From contig JACRTJ010000014.1 in NCBI GenBank assembly GCA_014385265.1, forward strand, positions 1 through 64,000: 64,000 bases of DNA. Direction: 5' to 3'. Shown piece by piece: positions 7,195-15,123 of the stretch; positions within the stretch are counted from its first letter, which is position 1; each line of letters opens with the position of its first letter. The position numbers and the translations under genes were made by a program. Source of the DNA: Enterocloster hominis (ex Liu et al. 2021) (GTDB taxonomy: Bacteria > Bacillota > Clostridia > Lachnospirales > Lachnospiraceae). Under the pieces are notes generated by a model, which made no database searches, had not been told where the DNA came from, and was given only the letters and a program-made list of their open reading frames with translations.

Positions 7195-9132
7195 ATGAGA
7201 GATTTGGCGTACCTTAGGCTGCTAGCCAGGGAATATCCCAATGTCCAGGCAGCGTCCAGCGAGATCATCAACCTGATGGCCATCCGCGGCCTTCCCAAGG
7301 GAACGGAATATTTTTTCAGTGACCTGCATGGGGAATACGAGGCCTTTGTCCATCTCCTTCGGAGCGCGTCCGGCATCATCCGGGAAAAGATCTCCGAGAC
7401 CTTTGGCTATGTGATCTCCGACGAGGATGAGATCGCCCTGGCGAACTTGATCTACTACCCGGAGCGGGGGCTGCGGGCGGCGAAGCGGGAAAACCGGTTT
7501 ACAGAGGACTGGCAGAGGATCACAATTTACCGCCTGGTATGCATCTGTAAAGAGGTGTCGTCCAAATACACCAGATCTAAGGTGCGTAAGAAAATGCCGC
7601 CGGCGTTCGCTTATATCATCGACGAGCTGATCCATGTGGATTACAGCGATGAAAACAAGAAGGTATACTACGATGAGATCATCCGCTCCATCATCGACAG
7701 CGAAATGGGCGCGGAGTTCATCGAGGCGCTGTGCAACCTGATCCAGAACCTGACCATCGACAATCTCCATATCATCGGCGATATCTTTGACCGGGGACCC
7801 AGAGCAGATATCATTATGGAAGAGCTGATGAAGTTCCACGATGTGGATATCCAGTGGGGCAACCATGATATTTCCTGGATGGGGGCGGCCACGGGCAACC
7901 TGGCCTGCATCTGCAACGTCCTGCGGATCGCCATCCGCTACAACTGCTTCGACCTTCTGGAGGACGGCTACGGAATCAACCTGCGTCCGTTGTCCATGTT
8001 TGCAGCCAGAGTCTACCGGGACGATGCCTGCGAGCACTTTATGCCGAAGATCCTGGATGAAAATATTTATGACGCGGTGGATCCTGGGCTGGCGGCCAAG
8101 ATGCACAAGGCCATCGCTGTGATCCAGTTTAAGGTGGAGGGCCAGATCATCAAACGCCATCCGGAGTACAACATGGAGGACCGGCTCCATCTGACCCGGA
8201 TCAATTTTGAGAAGGGGACCGTTACCATCAAGGGAAAGGAATATCCGCTGACGGATAAGAAGCTTCCCACGGTGGATCCCAAGGATCCCTTAAAGCTCAC
8301 AAAGGAAGAGGAGGAGCTGATCCACAATCTGTGCATGTCCTTTAAGCACAGCGTAAACCTCCAGCGCCACATCCGCTTTGTGTACTCCCATGGGGCCATG
8401 TATAAGTGCTGCAACTCCAACCTTCTGTACCACGGCTGTATCCCCATGAAGGAAAATGGTGATTTCGATGAGATCAAATTCAACGGGATCATCTATTCCG
8501 GAAAGCGGATGCTAGACTATATCGAGGATGCCGTGAAGATGGCCTACTTCCTTCCGGATGACGACACATCCAAGGAATGGTATAAGGATCTGATGTGGTA
8601 TTTATGGTGCGGACCCAAGTCTCCGGTCTACGGCAAGGATAATATGGCCACCTTTGAGGGTTATTTTGTGGCGGATAAGGCCGCGGCCAAAGAAAATATG
8701 AATCCGTACTATAAACTGAGTACAAAAGAGGAATTTTGTGATAAAATACTGAGGGAATTCGGGCTTCCGGTGGAGGGCTCCCACATTATCAACGGCCACG
8801 TGCCGGTGAAGCTGAAGGATGGGGAGAGCCCCATAAAGGGCAACGGAAAGCTGTTCGTCATCGACGGCGGCCTTGCCAAGTCCTACCAGCCAAAGACAGG
8901 GATCGCCGGCTATACGCTGATCTTCAATTCCCGTCATCTGGCCCTGGCGGAGCACAAGCCCTTTGATCCGAAGCATGAGAACACCCCCAAGGTGACCATC
9001 GTTGAAAAAATGAAAAAGCGGATCATGGTGGCGGATACAGATACCGGAAGAGAGCTGGCCGCCAAGATCGAGGACCTGAAGGAGCTGATGGCGGCGTACC
9101 GCGGCGGTATCCTGAAGGAAAAATTAGGGTAA
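7195..9132 (+). CDS. fbp: Fructose-1,6-bisphosphatase class III
   Basis: 645 aa, normal length for the Firmicutes-specific class III enzyme, which makes fructose 6-phosphate in gluconeogenesis. Metallophosphoesterase motifs are clear: FFSDLHGEYEAF near the N-terminus, IIGDIFDRGPRAD, QWGNHDISWMG, later FVYSHGAMYK and INGHVPVK. The ATG at 7195 has GGAGG 7 nt upstream and gives the usual MRDLAYLRLLA start; an upstream ATG at 7099 would add an unconserved extension. The gene stands alone and is followed after 31 bp by the DUF1700 gene. Confidence 0.95.
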   Translation: MRDLAYLRLLAREYPNVQAASSEIINLMAIRGLPKGTEYFFSDLHGEYEAFVHLLRSASGIIREKISETFGYVISDEDEIALANLIYYPERGLRAAKRENRFTEDWQRITIYRLVCICKEVSSKYTRSKVRKKMPPAFAYIIDELIHVDYSDENKKVYYDEIIRSIIDSEMGAEFIEALCNLIQNLTIDNLHIIGDIFDRGPRADIIMEELMKFHDVDIQWGNHDISWMGAATGNLACICNVLRIAIRYNCFDLLEDGYGINLRPLSMFAARVYRDDACEHFMPKILDENIYDAVDPGLAAKMHKAIAVIQFKVEGQIIKRHPEYNMEDRLHLTRINFEKGTVTIKGKEYPLTDKKLPTVDPKDPLKLTKEEEELIHNLCMSFKHSVNLQRHIRFVYSHGAMYKCCNSNLLYHGCIPMKENGDFDEIKFNGIIYSGKRMLDYIEDAVKMAYFLPDDDTSKEWYKDLMWYLWCGPKSPVYGKDNMATFEGYFVADKAAAKENMNPYYKLSTKEEFCDKILREFGLPVEGSHIINGHVPVKLKDGESPIKGNGKLFVIDGGLAKSYQPKTGIAGYTLIFNSRHLALAEHKPFDPKHENTPKVTIVEKMKKRIMVADTDTGRELAAKIEDLKELMAAYRGGILKEKLG

Positions 9133-9163
9133 GCAGAATCAATCAAACATCAAGGAGAACTGA

Positions 9164-9628
9164 ATGAGCAGGGAAGAATTTTTAGCAGGACTGGAGGAAG
9201 CGCTGGCTGGTGAGGTACCGGCCTCCGTGATCCGGGAAAATTTAAATTATTACAATTCTTACATTTCCCAGGAGATGGCAAAGGGCCGTACTGTGGATGA
9301 GATCGTGGATGAGATCGGGGAGCCAAGGATCGTGGCCAGGACCATCATCGATTCCAGTGAGGCGGCAGGAGAGGCCATGGGAGACGGATACGGAGCCTTT
9401 GAGGACGCCGGCAGCACATATGAAAGCCAGTCGGAGACCTCCTCGCACGTCCACTACTTTGACCTGAGCAAATGGTACTGGAAGCTGCTTTTAATGCTGG
9501 CAGTCTTTGTTGTATTCTCTGCGGTATTCAGGCTCCTGGGGGGCATCTTCGCACTGCTGGTACGGTTTGCCGGACCGGTGCTGATGCTCCTGCTGGTGTG
9601 GTGGTTTATTAAGAGCCTGAGAAGGTAG
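9164..9628 (+). CDS. DUF1700/HAAS-domain membrane protein
   Basis: 154 aa. Residues 1-65 match the helical HAAS/DUF1700 type (MSREEFLAGLEEAL, NYYNSYISQEM, VDEIGEPRIVA), usually found next to PadR-like regulators or in sensor-like membrane proteins. A Ser/Glu-rich linker leads to one or two C-terminal hydrophobic segments (about 105-150) ending in basic residues. AAGGAG is about 7 nt before the ATG. No PadR gene is adjacent here. The specific role is unknown. Confidence 0.7.
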   Translation: MSREEFLAGLEEALAGEVPASVIRENLNYYNSYISQEMAKGRTVDEIVDEIGEPRIVARTIIDSSEAAGEAMGDGYGAFEDAGSTYESQSETSSHVHYFDLSKWYWKLLLMLAVFVVFSAVFRLLGGIFALLVRFAGPVLMLLLVWWFIKSLRR

Positions 9629-9668
9629 ACGGGAAAATATTAAAAAATTATTAAGTCCGGCAGATTGG

Positions 9669-9697
9669 TTGACAAAAACATGTTTTGGAAATATAAT
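9669..9697 (+). promoter_or_regulatory. Consensus sigma-A promoter of NlpC/P60 gene
   Basis: TTGACA (9669-9674), 17-nt spacer, TATAAT (9692-9697): full consensus at both boxes. The start codon lies 67 nt beyond the -10, so the mRNA leader is about 60 nt. Confidence 0.93.
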
Positions 9698-9764
9698 CAT
9701 TTTCGTAACAAGTTTTAACAAATTTGTAATAAACGAAAAAGAAAAAGTAATGATTGGGGATTAT

Positions 9765-10589
9765 ATGACAAACAGGATTTTGAAGACCGCCGGACTTTTT
9801 TGTTTCTGTACACTGATGGCAGCGGCAGCGCCGGAAAGGGCCATGGCCGACCAGGAGGCCCCCAGACCTCTGCTCCATGCGGTGGATGGCCCGGAGGAGC
9901 CGGAGATCATCATTGCCGGACGGAAGGATACGGAGGACCAGGCCGGAGCTTCCATGCTGATCCAGGTGGAAGACGAGAACACAGAGGTGTACTCGGAGCC
10001 GGATACAGAGTCCCAGGTGGTGGGACAGGCTGAGGCCGGGGATACATACGACGTACTGGAAATGGTAAACGGTCAGTGGGCAAAGATCTCCACCGGAGAA
10101 TTCGAGGGCTATCTGAACACTGCGGCAGCAGAGGATGAGGAAGAGACCCTGGAGGACGCTCCGGAGGAAGCCCCGGTGGTTCCTGTGGAGACTGCGGAGG
10201 AGACCGCAGCCCGTGTTTCTGCAGAACGACGCCAGGCTGTTGTGGAATACGGTCTTCAGTTTGTGGGAAACCGCTATGTATACGGCGGGACCAATCCCAA
10301 TAAAGGAGCAGACTGCTCCGGATTCACCTCTTATGTACTGCGCCATTCAGCCGGTGTGGAGCTTCCCCACTCCTCCAGATCCCAGGCTGTCCAGGGCCGT
10401 GAGATCAGCGCAGCAGAGATCCGTCCGGGCGATCTGGTATTCTATGCCAGCGGAAAGCGCATCAACCATGTGGCCCTGTATATCGGCAACGGCCAGGTGG
10501 TACATGCCTCCAACGAGAGGACAGGCATCTGCGTTTCCGAATGGACCTACCGGAATCCGGCGAAGATCGTCAACGTCCTCGGTGATTAA
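9765..10589 (+). CDS. Secreted SH3b-NlpC/P60 cell-wall endopeptidase
   Basis: 274 aa from ATG 9765 (GGGGA 5 nt upstream; ATG 9750 is an alternative). A signal peptide ends near AMA-DQ. A bacterial SH3 domain (about 65-115: ENTEVYSEPDTESQVVGQAE..., GQWAKI, EGYLN) is followed by an acidic linker rich in Glu and Ala, then an NlpC/P60 domain with catalytic Cys184 (GADCSGFTSY), His235 (INHVALYIG) and His247 (VVHASNERTG). Such enzymes cut gamma-D-Glu-diamino acid bonds in peptidoglycan stems. Single-gene unit with consensus promoter and terminator. Confidence 0.9.
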   Translation: MTNRILKTAGLFCFCTLMAAAAPERAMADQEAPRPLLHAVDGPEEPEIIIAGRKDTEDQAGASMLIQVEDENTEVYSEPDTESQVVGQAEAGDTYDVLEMVNGQWAKISTGEFEGYLNTAAAEDEEETLEDAPEEAPVVPVETAEETAARVSAERRQAVVEYGLQFVGNRYVYGGTNPNKGADCSGFTSYVLRHSAGVELPHSSRSQAVQGREISAAEIRPGDLVFYASGKRINHVALYIGNGQVVHASNERTGICVSEWTYRNPAKIVNVLGD

Positions 10590-10640
10590 TGAAAATTTCC
10601 CAGCCCTCCGGGCAGATGGATAAAGGATAAAAGGATATAG

Positions 10641-10677
10641 AAACAGCCCGCAGATGTGAGTGTCTGCGGGCTGTTTT
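10641..10677. terminator. Rho-independent terminator after NlpC/P60 gene
   Basis: AAACAGCCCGCAGA (10641-10654), an 8-nt loop and TCTGCGGGCTGTTTT: a long GC-rich stem with A/T flanks. It sits between convergent genes and could act for both. Confidence 0.88.
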
Positions 10678-10743
10678 GCTGTGGCGGGGCTCACGGGATC
10701 CTGGCGCTGCCGGGATGGCCATGAGAGCTCCGCACAGCCTGTT

Positions 10744-11310
10744 TTATGGTTGATGCTGGCGGCGGACCAGCCGGAATACGCCGGCCTGCTCCAGGGTCTT
10801 GGCTACCAGGACGAAGATCAGGGAGTCCACCGGCCACTGGATCAGGTTTTTCACGGCCCGGGCGGGAAGAAGGGCCAGATAGCCCTTTCCATTGATCATA
10901 GAAAGCCACAGGGTGCCTAAGAGGATGTTGCAGAGAACTGCGACCACCAGCTTGGCAGCCAGCATACGTTTAAGGCTCAGGGGCTTCTTATAAAGGAAGA
11001 GACCGTAAATAAAGGCAGCCAGCATGGCGTTGAAGGTGAAGCCAGGCATAAAGCCGCCGTCGGGCTTCAGCATGAATTTGATGATGTCCATGCCGCCGCC
11101 GAACAGGCTTCCCACCACAGGGCCGAACAGATAATCCACCAGCTCGTTGGGCAGGGCGCCAAAGCCGATCTTTAAATTGGGAGTTACACGGATGGTGGCG
11201 AGCTGGTTTAAGACAATGGACATGGCGCCAAACATAGCGCAGGTGGTGATGGTGCTTACGTGTTTGAATTCATGGTAGGAATCAGAAATCAAAGCAAGTA
11301 GTTTCTTCAT
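10744..11310 (-). CDS. folT: Folate-family ECF transporter S component
   Basis: 188 aa integral membrane protein with about six hydrophobic segments, the substrate-binding (S) subunit of an energy-coupling-factor importer. Family hallmarks include TTCAMFGAMSIVLNQLA, FGALPNELVDYLFGPV and GGGMDIIKFMLKPDGGF, matching the folate group. The shared energizing module EcfA-A'-T is not encoded here, as is normal for group II ECF systems. AAAGGAGG lies 8 nt before ATG 11310. A THF riboswitch directly upstream supports folate or a reduced folate as the cargo. Confidence 0.9.
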   Translation of the reverse strand: MKKLLALISDSYHEFKHVSTITTCAMFGAMSIVLNQLATIRVTPNLKIGFGALPNELVDYLFGPVVGSLFGGGMDIIKFMLKPDGGFMPGFTFNAMLAAFIYGLFLYKKPLSLKRMLAAKLVVAVLCNILLGTLWLSMINGKGYLALLPARAVKNLIQWPVDSLIFVLVAKTLEQAGVFRLVRRQHQP

Positions 11311-11374
11311 AAAAAAATACCTCCTTTGCAGAATTCTGACCGCAGCAGGAGATATGGGATCCTTATCTTCTGGT

Positions 11375-11471
11375 GCAGCGGGATGCGACAGATGCACCGC
11401 GGGCATAGCCCTTCGTCCCGCCGGCAACTCCCCGTCCGGCATGGCACTTGACGCGCATTTATCTACTCTGC
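11375..11471 (-). ncRNA. Tetrahydrofolate (THF) riboswitch controlling folT
   Basis: Read on the minus strand from 11471 to 11375, the RNA matches the THF (folT) riboswitch: GCAG...CTGC closes P1, then AGTAGA, GCGCGTCAAGTG, a stem GCCGG/CCGGC capping ACGGGGAGTTG, the ACGAA junction, stem GGGC-TAT-GCCC, CGCGGTGCAT and CGCATCCCGC. Conserved single-stranded elements are all in place. The 3' end is 64 nt from the folT start. CTCCT near 11350 could pair with the AGGAG ribosome site, suggesting translational control. A -10-like TATGAT on the minus strand is at 11509-11514. Confidence 0.92.
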
Positions 11472-11568
11472 ATAATTATTTTCCGGACGTTTGTCCTGTT
11501 GTCATCTTATCATATCTTTTCACGAAATGGAAGGGGAAACAAGGGAATATTTTGGCAATTTTCCGGTC

Positions 11569-11597
11569 TGTACATTAAAAAAAACTGGTTTTATAAT
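11569..11597 (+). promoter_or_regulatory. Promoter of the MATE transporter gene
   Basis: TGTACA (11569-11574), 17-nt spacer, TATAAT (11592-11597). The -10 is perfect and the -35 is one step from consensus. It is divergent from the folT promoter. Confidence 0.7.
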
Positions 11598-11650
11598 AGG
11601 GAATTATTTAAAAAATGACGTGAGGAACGATACGGACGAGGAGGATACGT

Positions 11651-13003
11651 ATGAGAAAAGAAAGCGGAAAGGACCTGACATCGGGATCGCCGTTTGGGCT
11701 GATCCTGGGCTTTGCCCTCCCCATGCTTCTGGGGCTCTTATTTCAGCAGTTTTACAACATGGTGGATACCATGGTGGTGGGCCAGTGCCTGGGGGTCACG
11801 TCCCTGGCGGCTGTGGGCTCCACCGGCTCCATCAATTTCATGATCAACGGCTTCTGCATCGGTGCGGCCACGGGCTTTGCCATCCCGGTGGCCCAGAAAT
11901 TCGGGGCCGGAGACCACAAGGGCATGCGGAAGTTCGTGGCCAACGCCGGATATCTGGCGGCAGTGTTTGCGGTGGTGATGACGGCGGCTGTGGGCATCCT
12001 CTGCATGGATATCCTCCGCTGGATGAACACGCCGGAGGACATTATCCAGGGGGCTTATGATTACATATTTGTGATTTTCATGGGAATTCCCGTTACCTAT
12101 ATGTATAATCTCCTGGCCGGGATCATCCGGAGCCTGGGCGACAGTAAGACACCGGTGTATTTCCTTCTTCTGTCCTCGGTGTTAAACATCGGCCTGGACT
12201 TTTTCACGATCCTGGTGCTCCATATGAGCGTAGGCGGTCCGGCCCTGGCCACGGTGGTCTCCCAGGGGATCTCTGCCGTTCTGTGCCTGGCATACATGAT
12301 CCATAAATTCCCGGTCCTCAGGATGGAGGGAGACGAAAAAAAGCCCGACAGGGACATGATCCGGGTGCTCTGTGCCATGGGCATCCCCATGGGGCTCCAG
12401 TATTCCATCACGGCCATCGGCAGCGTGATCTTACAGGCTGCCGTCAATTCCCTGGGCTCCATGGCTGTGGCTGCCGTATCCACCGGCAGCAAGATCAGCA
12501 TGTTTTTCTGTACGCCCTTTGATGCCCTGGGCGGCACCATGGCCACCTGGGCCGGCCAGAACGTGGGGGCGAAAAAGCTGGACCGGGTGCGGGAAGGTGT
12601 GCAAAAGGCCAGTCTTATGGGCTTTGCCTATTCGGCAGCGGCCTTTGCGGCGCTGTTCTTTTGCGGCCGGTATCTGGCCTTGCTTTTCGTGGATTCGTCG
12701 GAAACGGAGCTGATCCGGCAGATCTCCACCTTCCTGATCTGCAACAGTATGTTTTATATTCCTCTGACTCTGGTGAATGTGGTGCGGTTCGCCATCCAGG
12801 GCATGGGATTCAGTACCTTTGCCATTCTGGCTGGGGTCTGTGAGATGGTTGCCAGGGCCTTTGTGGGCTTCTGCCTGGTGCCGGTGTTCGGCTTCCTTCC
12901 GGCCTGCTTTGCCAGTCCCCTGGCCTGGATCTGCGCGGATCTGTTTCTTGTGCCGGCTTTTGGCCAGTGCTTAAAAAAATTAAAACGAACCTTCGGCGAA
13001 TAG
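11651..13003 (+). CDS. MATE family efflux transporter
   Basis: 450 aa, twelve hydrophobic segments, normal length for the MATE family of sodium- or proton-coupled multidrug exporters. It opens GLILGFALPMLLGLLFQQFY and NMVDTMVVGQCLG, typical TM1 and first-loop motifs, with the related second-half sequence (AMGIPMGLQYSITAIGSVIL..., NVGAKKLDRVREG). GAGGAGGA lies 7 nt before the ATG. Substrate unknown. It is separated by 63 bp from the small SQN-repeat gene. Confidence 0.9.
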   Translation: MRKESGKDLTSGSPFGLILGFALPMLLGLLFQQFYNMVDTMVVGQCLGVTSLAAVGSTGSINFMINGFCIGAATGFAIPVAQKFGAGDHKGMRKFVANAGYLAAVFAVVMTAAVGILCMDILRWMNTPEDIIQGAYDYIFVIFMGIPVTYMYNLLAGIIRSLGDSKTPVYFLLLSSVLNIGLDFFTILVLHMSVGGPALATVVSQGISAVLCLAYMIHKFPVLRMEGDEKKPDRDMIRVLCAMGIPMGLQYSITAIGSVILQAAVNSLGSMAVAAVSTGSKISMFFCTPFDALGGTMATWAGQNVGAKKLDRVREGVQKASLMGFAYSAAAFAALFFCGRYLALLFVDSSETELIRQISTFLICNSMFYIPLTLVNVVRFAIQGMGFSTFAILAGVCEMVARAFVGFCLVPVFGFLPACFASPLAWICADLFLVPAFGQCLKKLKRTFGE

Positions 13004-13066
13004 TTTTCTGCGGATGAGCCCATACTATGGGTGTAGTCAACTGAATCCCATTAGGAGGTATTTCAA

Positions 13067-13261
13067 ATGTCAAGAAACAGCTATGATATGGACGACAGCA
13101 CAAGAAATGAAAACGCAGGAAACAACAGCCAGAACAGAAGCCAGAATAACAGCCAGAACAATGGCCAGAACAGAAGCCAGAATAACAGTCAGAACAAAAG
13201 CCAGAACAGCAGCAGAAATTCCGGCAGAAACAGCAGCCAGGACTGCAAAAATTACGACTGA
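13067..13261 (+). CDS. Small Asn/Gln/Ser-repeat protein
   Basis: 64 aa with strong AGGAGG 8 nt upstream and its own terminator, so probably a real gene despite low complexity. The body is built of SQN, SQNN and NRSQN units, with a single Cys near the end (SQDCKNYD). There is no hydrophobic segment. The composition recalls small coat-like or cold/spore-associated clostridial proteins, but I do not recognise a family. The antisense frame reads as a Cys/Ser/Gly-rich protein, which is an artefact of the repeat. Confidence 0.6.
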   Translation: MSRNSYDMDDSTRNENAGNNSQNRSQNNSQNNGQNRSQNNSQNKSQNSSRNSGRNSSQDCKNYD

Positions 13262-13286
13262 TGGCATGACGGCTTGAAAAGTCATG

Positions 13287-13326
13287 AAAAAAGCGGCGGC
13301 GGGAGCGATCCTTCCGCCGTTTTTTC
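13287..13326 (+). terminator. Terminator of the small repeat gene
   Basis: AAAAAAGCGGCGG, a 14-nt loop, then CCGCCGTTTTTTC. The stem continues into an A/T extension with one bulged G. Confidence 0.85.
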
Positions 13327-13419
13327 TGTCCGGATCCCATAGGGGCTTTTATGGGGATGGAACATGTCCGGCGGGACGGGCGTATACTGATCATAAGAAG
13401 GTACAGGCCGGAGGCGCGT

Positions 13420-13779
13420 ATGTTTCAGAATATTTCCGCAGACAGGCTGGAAACGCTGCTGGACCAGGGCAGGGCTTTTACCCTGGCGGATGTGCGGGAG
13501 CCGGAGGAATACAGGGAGGGACATCTGGCGGGAGCTGTGAACCTGCCGGTGCAGCAGATTTTAAAAATAACAGAACAATCTGGTTTTTTTGAAGATCCAG
13601 AAAAATTTCTGGGTATTTCCAGGAAGCGGCCGGTGATCGTTTACTGTTCCCACGGCGGCCGGGGGATGCAGGCGGCCAGGCTCCTTTCGGGGGCCGGGTA
13701 CCAGGCGGTCAATGTTTACGGAGGGCTTTCCTGCTACCGGGGCCGCCATCTGACAGACGGTCCCGGGGGGACGCGGTGA
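13420..13779 (+). CDS. Single-domain rhodanese-like protein
   Basis: 119 aa rhodanese fold: LADVREPEEYREGHLAGAVNLP at residues 22-43, active-site loop YCSHGGRG with Cys76, and GYQAVNVYGG near the end. These enzymes carry a persulfide on the Cys and move sulfane sulfur; the in vivo acceptor is not evident. ATG 13420 has GGAGG 5 nt upstream; the upstream in-frame ATG at 13351 lacks one. A TATACT -10-like box is at 13383-13388. Standalone gene. Confidence 0.85.
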   Translation: MFQNISADRLETLLDQGRAFTLADVREPEEYREGHLAGAVNLPVQQILKITEQSGFFEDPEKFLGISRKRPVIVYCSHGGRGMQAARLLSGAGYQAVNVYGGLSCYRGRHLTDGPGGTR

Positions 13780-13843
13780 CCCCGCCGGTCCCAAAGACGT
13801 GATGCCGTGGCCGGGCCGGCCCCCGCCGCAGGGCAGAAAGCAT

Positions 13844-13872
13844 TTGACAGAGGCCAGGAAAGCCCTTAAAAT
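13844..13872 (+). promoter_or_regulatory. Promoter of the RNA methyltransferase gene
   Basis: TTGACA (13844-13849), 17-nt spacer, TAAAAT (13867-13872), 48 nt before the ATG. Confidence 0.8.
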
Positions 13873-13919
13873 GGAGAAAAGTATAAACCAACAGATTTGA
13901 GCAGTTAGGAAGGTACCGA

Positions 13920-15083
13920 ATGGAAAGATTTGAATTGATCGCCCCCTGCCATTTCGGGCTGGAGGCAGTTATGAAGCGGGAGATCCTGGACCTGGGCTAT
14001 GAGGTGAGCCAGGTGGAGGACGGCCGTGTCACATTTATCGGAGACGCAGAGGCCGTCTGCCGCGCCAATATATTTTTACGGACCACGGAGCGGATCCTTT
14101 TAAAGGTAGGGAGCTTTAAGGCGGAGACCTTTGAGGAGCTGTTCCAGGGCACCCGGGTCATCCCCTGGGAGCAGTATATCCCCCGGGACGGAAAATTCTG
14201 GGTGGCCAAGGCGTCCTCCATTAAGAGCAGGCTGTTCAGCCCGTCAGATATCCAGTCCATCATGAAAAAGGCCATGGTGGAGCGGATGAAGGGGGCCTAC
14301 GGCATCACCTGGTTCCCTGAGGACGGGGCCAGCTATCCTCTGCGGGTGTTCCTTTATAAGGATGTGGTGACTGTGGCCATGGATACCTCCGGCGATTCCC
14401 TGCACAAGCGGGGGTACCGGACTTTGACCAGTAAAGCCCCCATTACGGAGACGCTGGCGGCGGCCCTGCTCATGCTGACCCCGTGGAAGCCGGACCGGAT
14501 CCTGGTGGATCCCTTCTGCGGCAGCGGCACCTTTCCCATTGAGGCGGCCATGATGGCGGCCAATATGGCGCCTGGCATGAACCGGGAATTCCTGGCAGAG
14601 GAGTGGAAGAACCTGATCCCAAAGAAGTGCTGGTATGAGGCCATGGACGAGGCCAATGATCTGGTGAAGGACGATATTTCTGTGGATATCCAGGGCTATG
14701 ACATCGACGGGGAGATCGTCCGGGCGGCCAGGGCCAATGCGGCGGCAGCCGGAGTGGACCATCTGATCCATTTCCAGCAGAGGCCGGTGAGCCAGCTGAG
14801 CCATCCGAAGAAATACGGCTTCCTTATTACAAACCCGCCCTACGGGGAACGGATCGAGGATAAGAAGAACCTGCCGGAGCTTTATAAGACCATCGGCGAG
14901 CGGTTTGTGGCCCTGGATTCCTGGTCCGCCTATATCATCACAGCCTATGAGGATACGGAGCGGTATTTCGGCCGGAAGGCGGATAAGAACCGAAAGATCT
15001 ATAATGGTATGATGAAAACGTATTTTTACCAGTTCATGGGTCCCAAGCCCCCGTCCAGAAATCCGGGAAGGCAGAACGGGTAA
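13920..15083 (+). CDS. THUMP-domain class I rRNA methyltransferase (YpsC/RlmL-like)
   Basis: 387 aa. N-terminal ferredoxin-like and THUMP RNA-binding region (about 1-155: APCHFGLEAVMKREILDLGY, RVTFIGDAEAVCRANI, FLRTTERILL), then a Rossmann methyltransferase domain with SAM motif VDPFCGSGTFPIEAA and the N2-guanine-type catalytic motif TNPPYGERI. It resembles Bacillus YpsC and the N-terminal half of E. coli RlmL, which makes m2G in 23S rRNA. AGGAAGG is close to the ATG. It is followed by the C1 peptidase gene without a clear terminator. Confidence 0.9.
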   Translation: MERFELIAPCHFGLEAVMKREILDLGYEVSQVEDGRVTFIGDAEAVCRANIFLRTTERILLKVGSFKAETFEELFQGTRVIPWEQYIPRDGKFWVAKASSIKSRLFSPSDIQSIMKKAMVERMKGAYGITWFPEDGASYPLRVFLYKDVVTVAMDTSGDSLHKRGYRTLTSKAPITETLAAALLMLTPWKPDRILVDPFCGSGTFPIEAAMMAANMAPGMNREFLAEEWKNLIPKKCWYEAMDEANDLVKDDISVDIQGYDIDGEIVRAARANAAAAGVDHLIHFQQRPVSQLSHPKKYGFLITNPPYGERIEDKKNLPELYKTIGERFVALDSWSAYIITAYEDTERYFGRKADKNRKIYNGMMKTYFYQFMGPKPPSRNPGRQNG

Positions 15084-15123
15084 AGATCAGAGGCTCCGGT
15101 TTGTGAGGAAAGAGGTGGGAAGA

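Noticed and set aside
7222-8190. Minus-strand 322-codon frame inside fbp
   Set aside because: Shadow of a GC-rich, strongly conserved gene; no start signals.
12810-13394. Minus-strand frame with Cys/Ser/Gly repeats (CSGCYSGFCSG)
   Set aside because: It is the mirror image of the Asn/Gln/Ser codons of the small repeat protein and lacks translation signals.
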